NCBI GenBank assembly: GCA_024640445.1
Contig: JAHEEZ010000225.1
Span: forward strand, 1 to 5,804
DNA from: Acidobacteriota bacterium
Lineage (GTDB): Bacteria; Acidobacteriota; Blastocatellia; Pyrinomonadales; Pyrinomonadaceae
DNA length: 5,804 bases
Reading direction: 5' to 3'
Within the stretch, counting starts at the first letter, position 1. Each line of letters opens with the position of its first letter. The notes under the pieces are model-generated. The model made no database searches and was not told the DNA's origin. It saw nothing but the letters and a program-made list of their open reading frames with translations. A program made the translations under genes and the position numbers. This document shows, one piece after another, positions 5,754 to 5,804 of this stretch.

Positions 5754-5804
5754 GTCCCGCATCATTATGAACTCCAGCAGTTCCTGGAGTTCCTCAGTGG
5801 GCTT
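5748..5804 (-). CDS. C-terminal end of an unrecognised gene (partial)
   Basis: Reading inward from the right edge on the minus strand, only one frame stays open: 18 codons ending in LQELLEFIMMRDR and a TGA at 5750-5748. The tail is amphipathic and leucine/glutamate-rich, as at the end of a helix; the other two minus frames stop within 13 codons. Its direction matches every other gene here. A 9-bp inverted repeat with a 6-base loop (5769-5777 and 5784-5792) falls inside the coding part and is explained by repeated Glu-Leu codons. The fragment is too short to name a family. Confidence 0.45.
   Translation of the reverse strand, partial: KPTEELQELLEFIMMRDR

Noticed and set aside
5769..5792. 9-bp inverted repeat as a terminator or binding site
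   Set aside because: It falls inside the probable coding tail at the right edge and is explained by repeated Glu-Leu codons.

Overview
The window carries six genes that are complete or nearly so and one gene end, all on the minus strand, so transcription runs from high to low coordinates. Base composition is moderately GC-rich and genes are tightly packed. A secreted metallopeptidase, a lipoprotein-type ModA and a separate higBA module point to a free-living bacterium with a diderm-type envelope. The mix of M20 peptidase type, interspersed GGGCAGG-type hairpin and 7-bp tandem repeats would fit Acidobacteriota (Blastocatellia-like), but that is a low-confidence impression with no marker gene behind it.

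Layout in order of transcription: (1) 5748-5804, last codons of an unrecognised gene entering from the right edge. (2) 5467-5747, a gene-free stretch with two arrays of 7-bp tandem repeats (one perfect, one degenerate), an A/T-rich palindrome and the ribosome binding site of the next gene. (3) 4765-5466, aqpZ, a water-selective aquaporin. (4) 4640-4764, a short gap with a promoter-like sequence holding a perfect 16-bp palindrome plus a third half-site, the probable operator of the next module. (5) 4048-4639, higB-higA, a type II toxin-antitoxin pair in the characteristic toxin-first order. (6) 1518-4047, modA-modB-modC, a full molybdate ABC importer with overlapping start and stop codons. (7) 1392-1517, a gap with two adjacent hairpins and short degenerate repeats. 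(8) 1-1391, a periplasmic M20 metallopeptidase lacking only its extreme C-terminus at the window edge.

ModA captures molybdate outside the membrane, ModB forms the channel and ModC drives transport with ATP and carries a C-terminal oxyanion-binding domain. The most unusual arrangement is that the antitoxin stop codon directly abuts the first possible modA start. The five genes higB-higA-modA-modB-modC therefore look like one transcription unit, whose only visible promoter is the one probably autoregulated by HigA. I saw no ModE gene, no clear ModE box and no molybdenum-cofactor riboswitch. The second notable signal is the non-coding repeat content: two heptad arrays of unrelated sequence but the same period, and a shared 10-mer just after two different stop codons.
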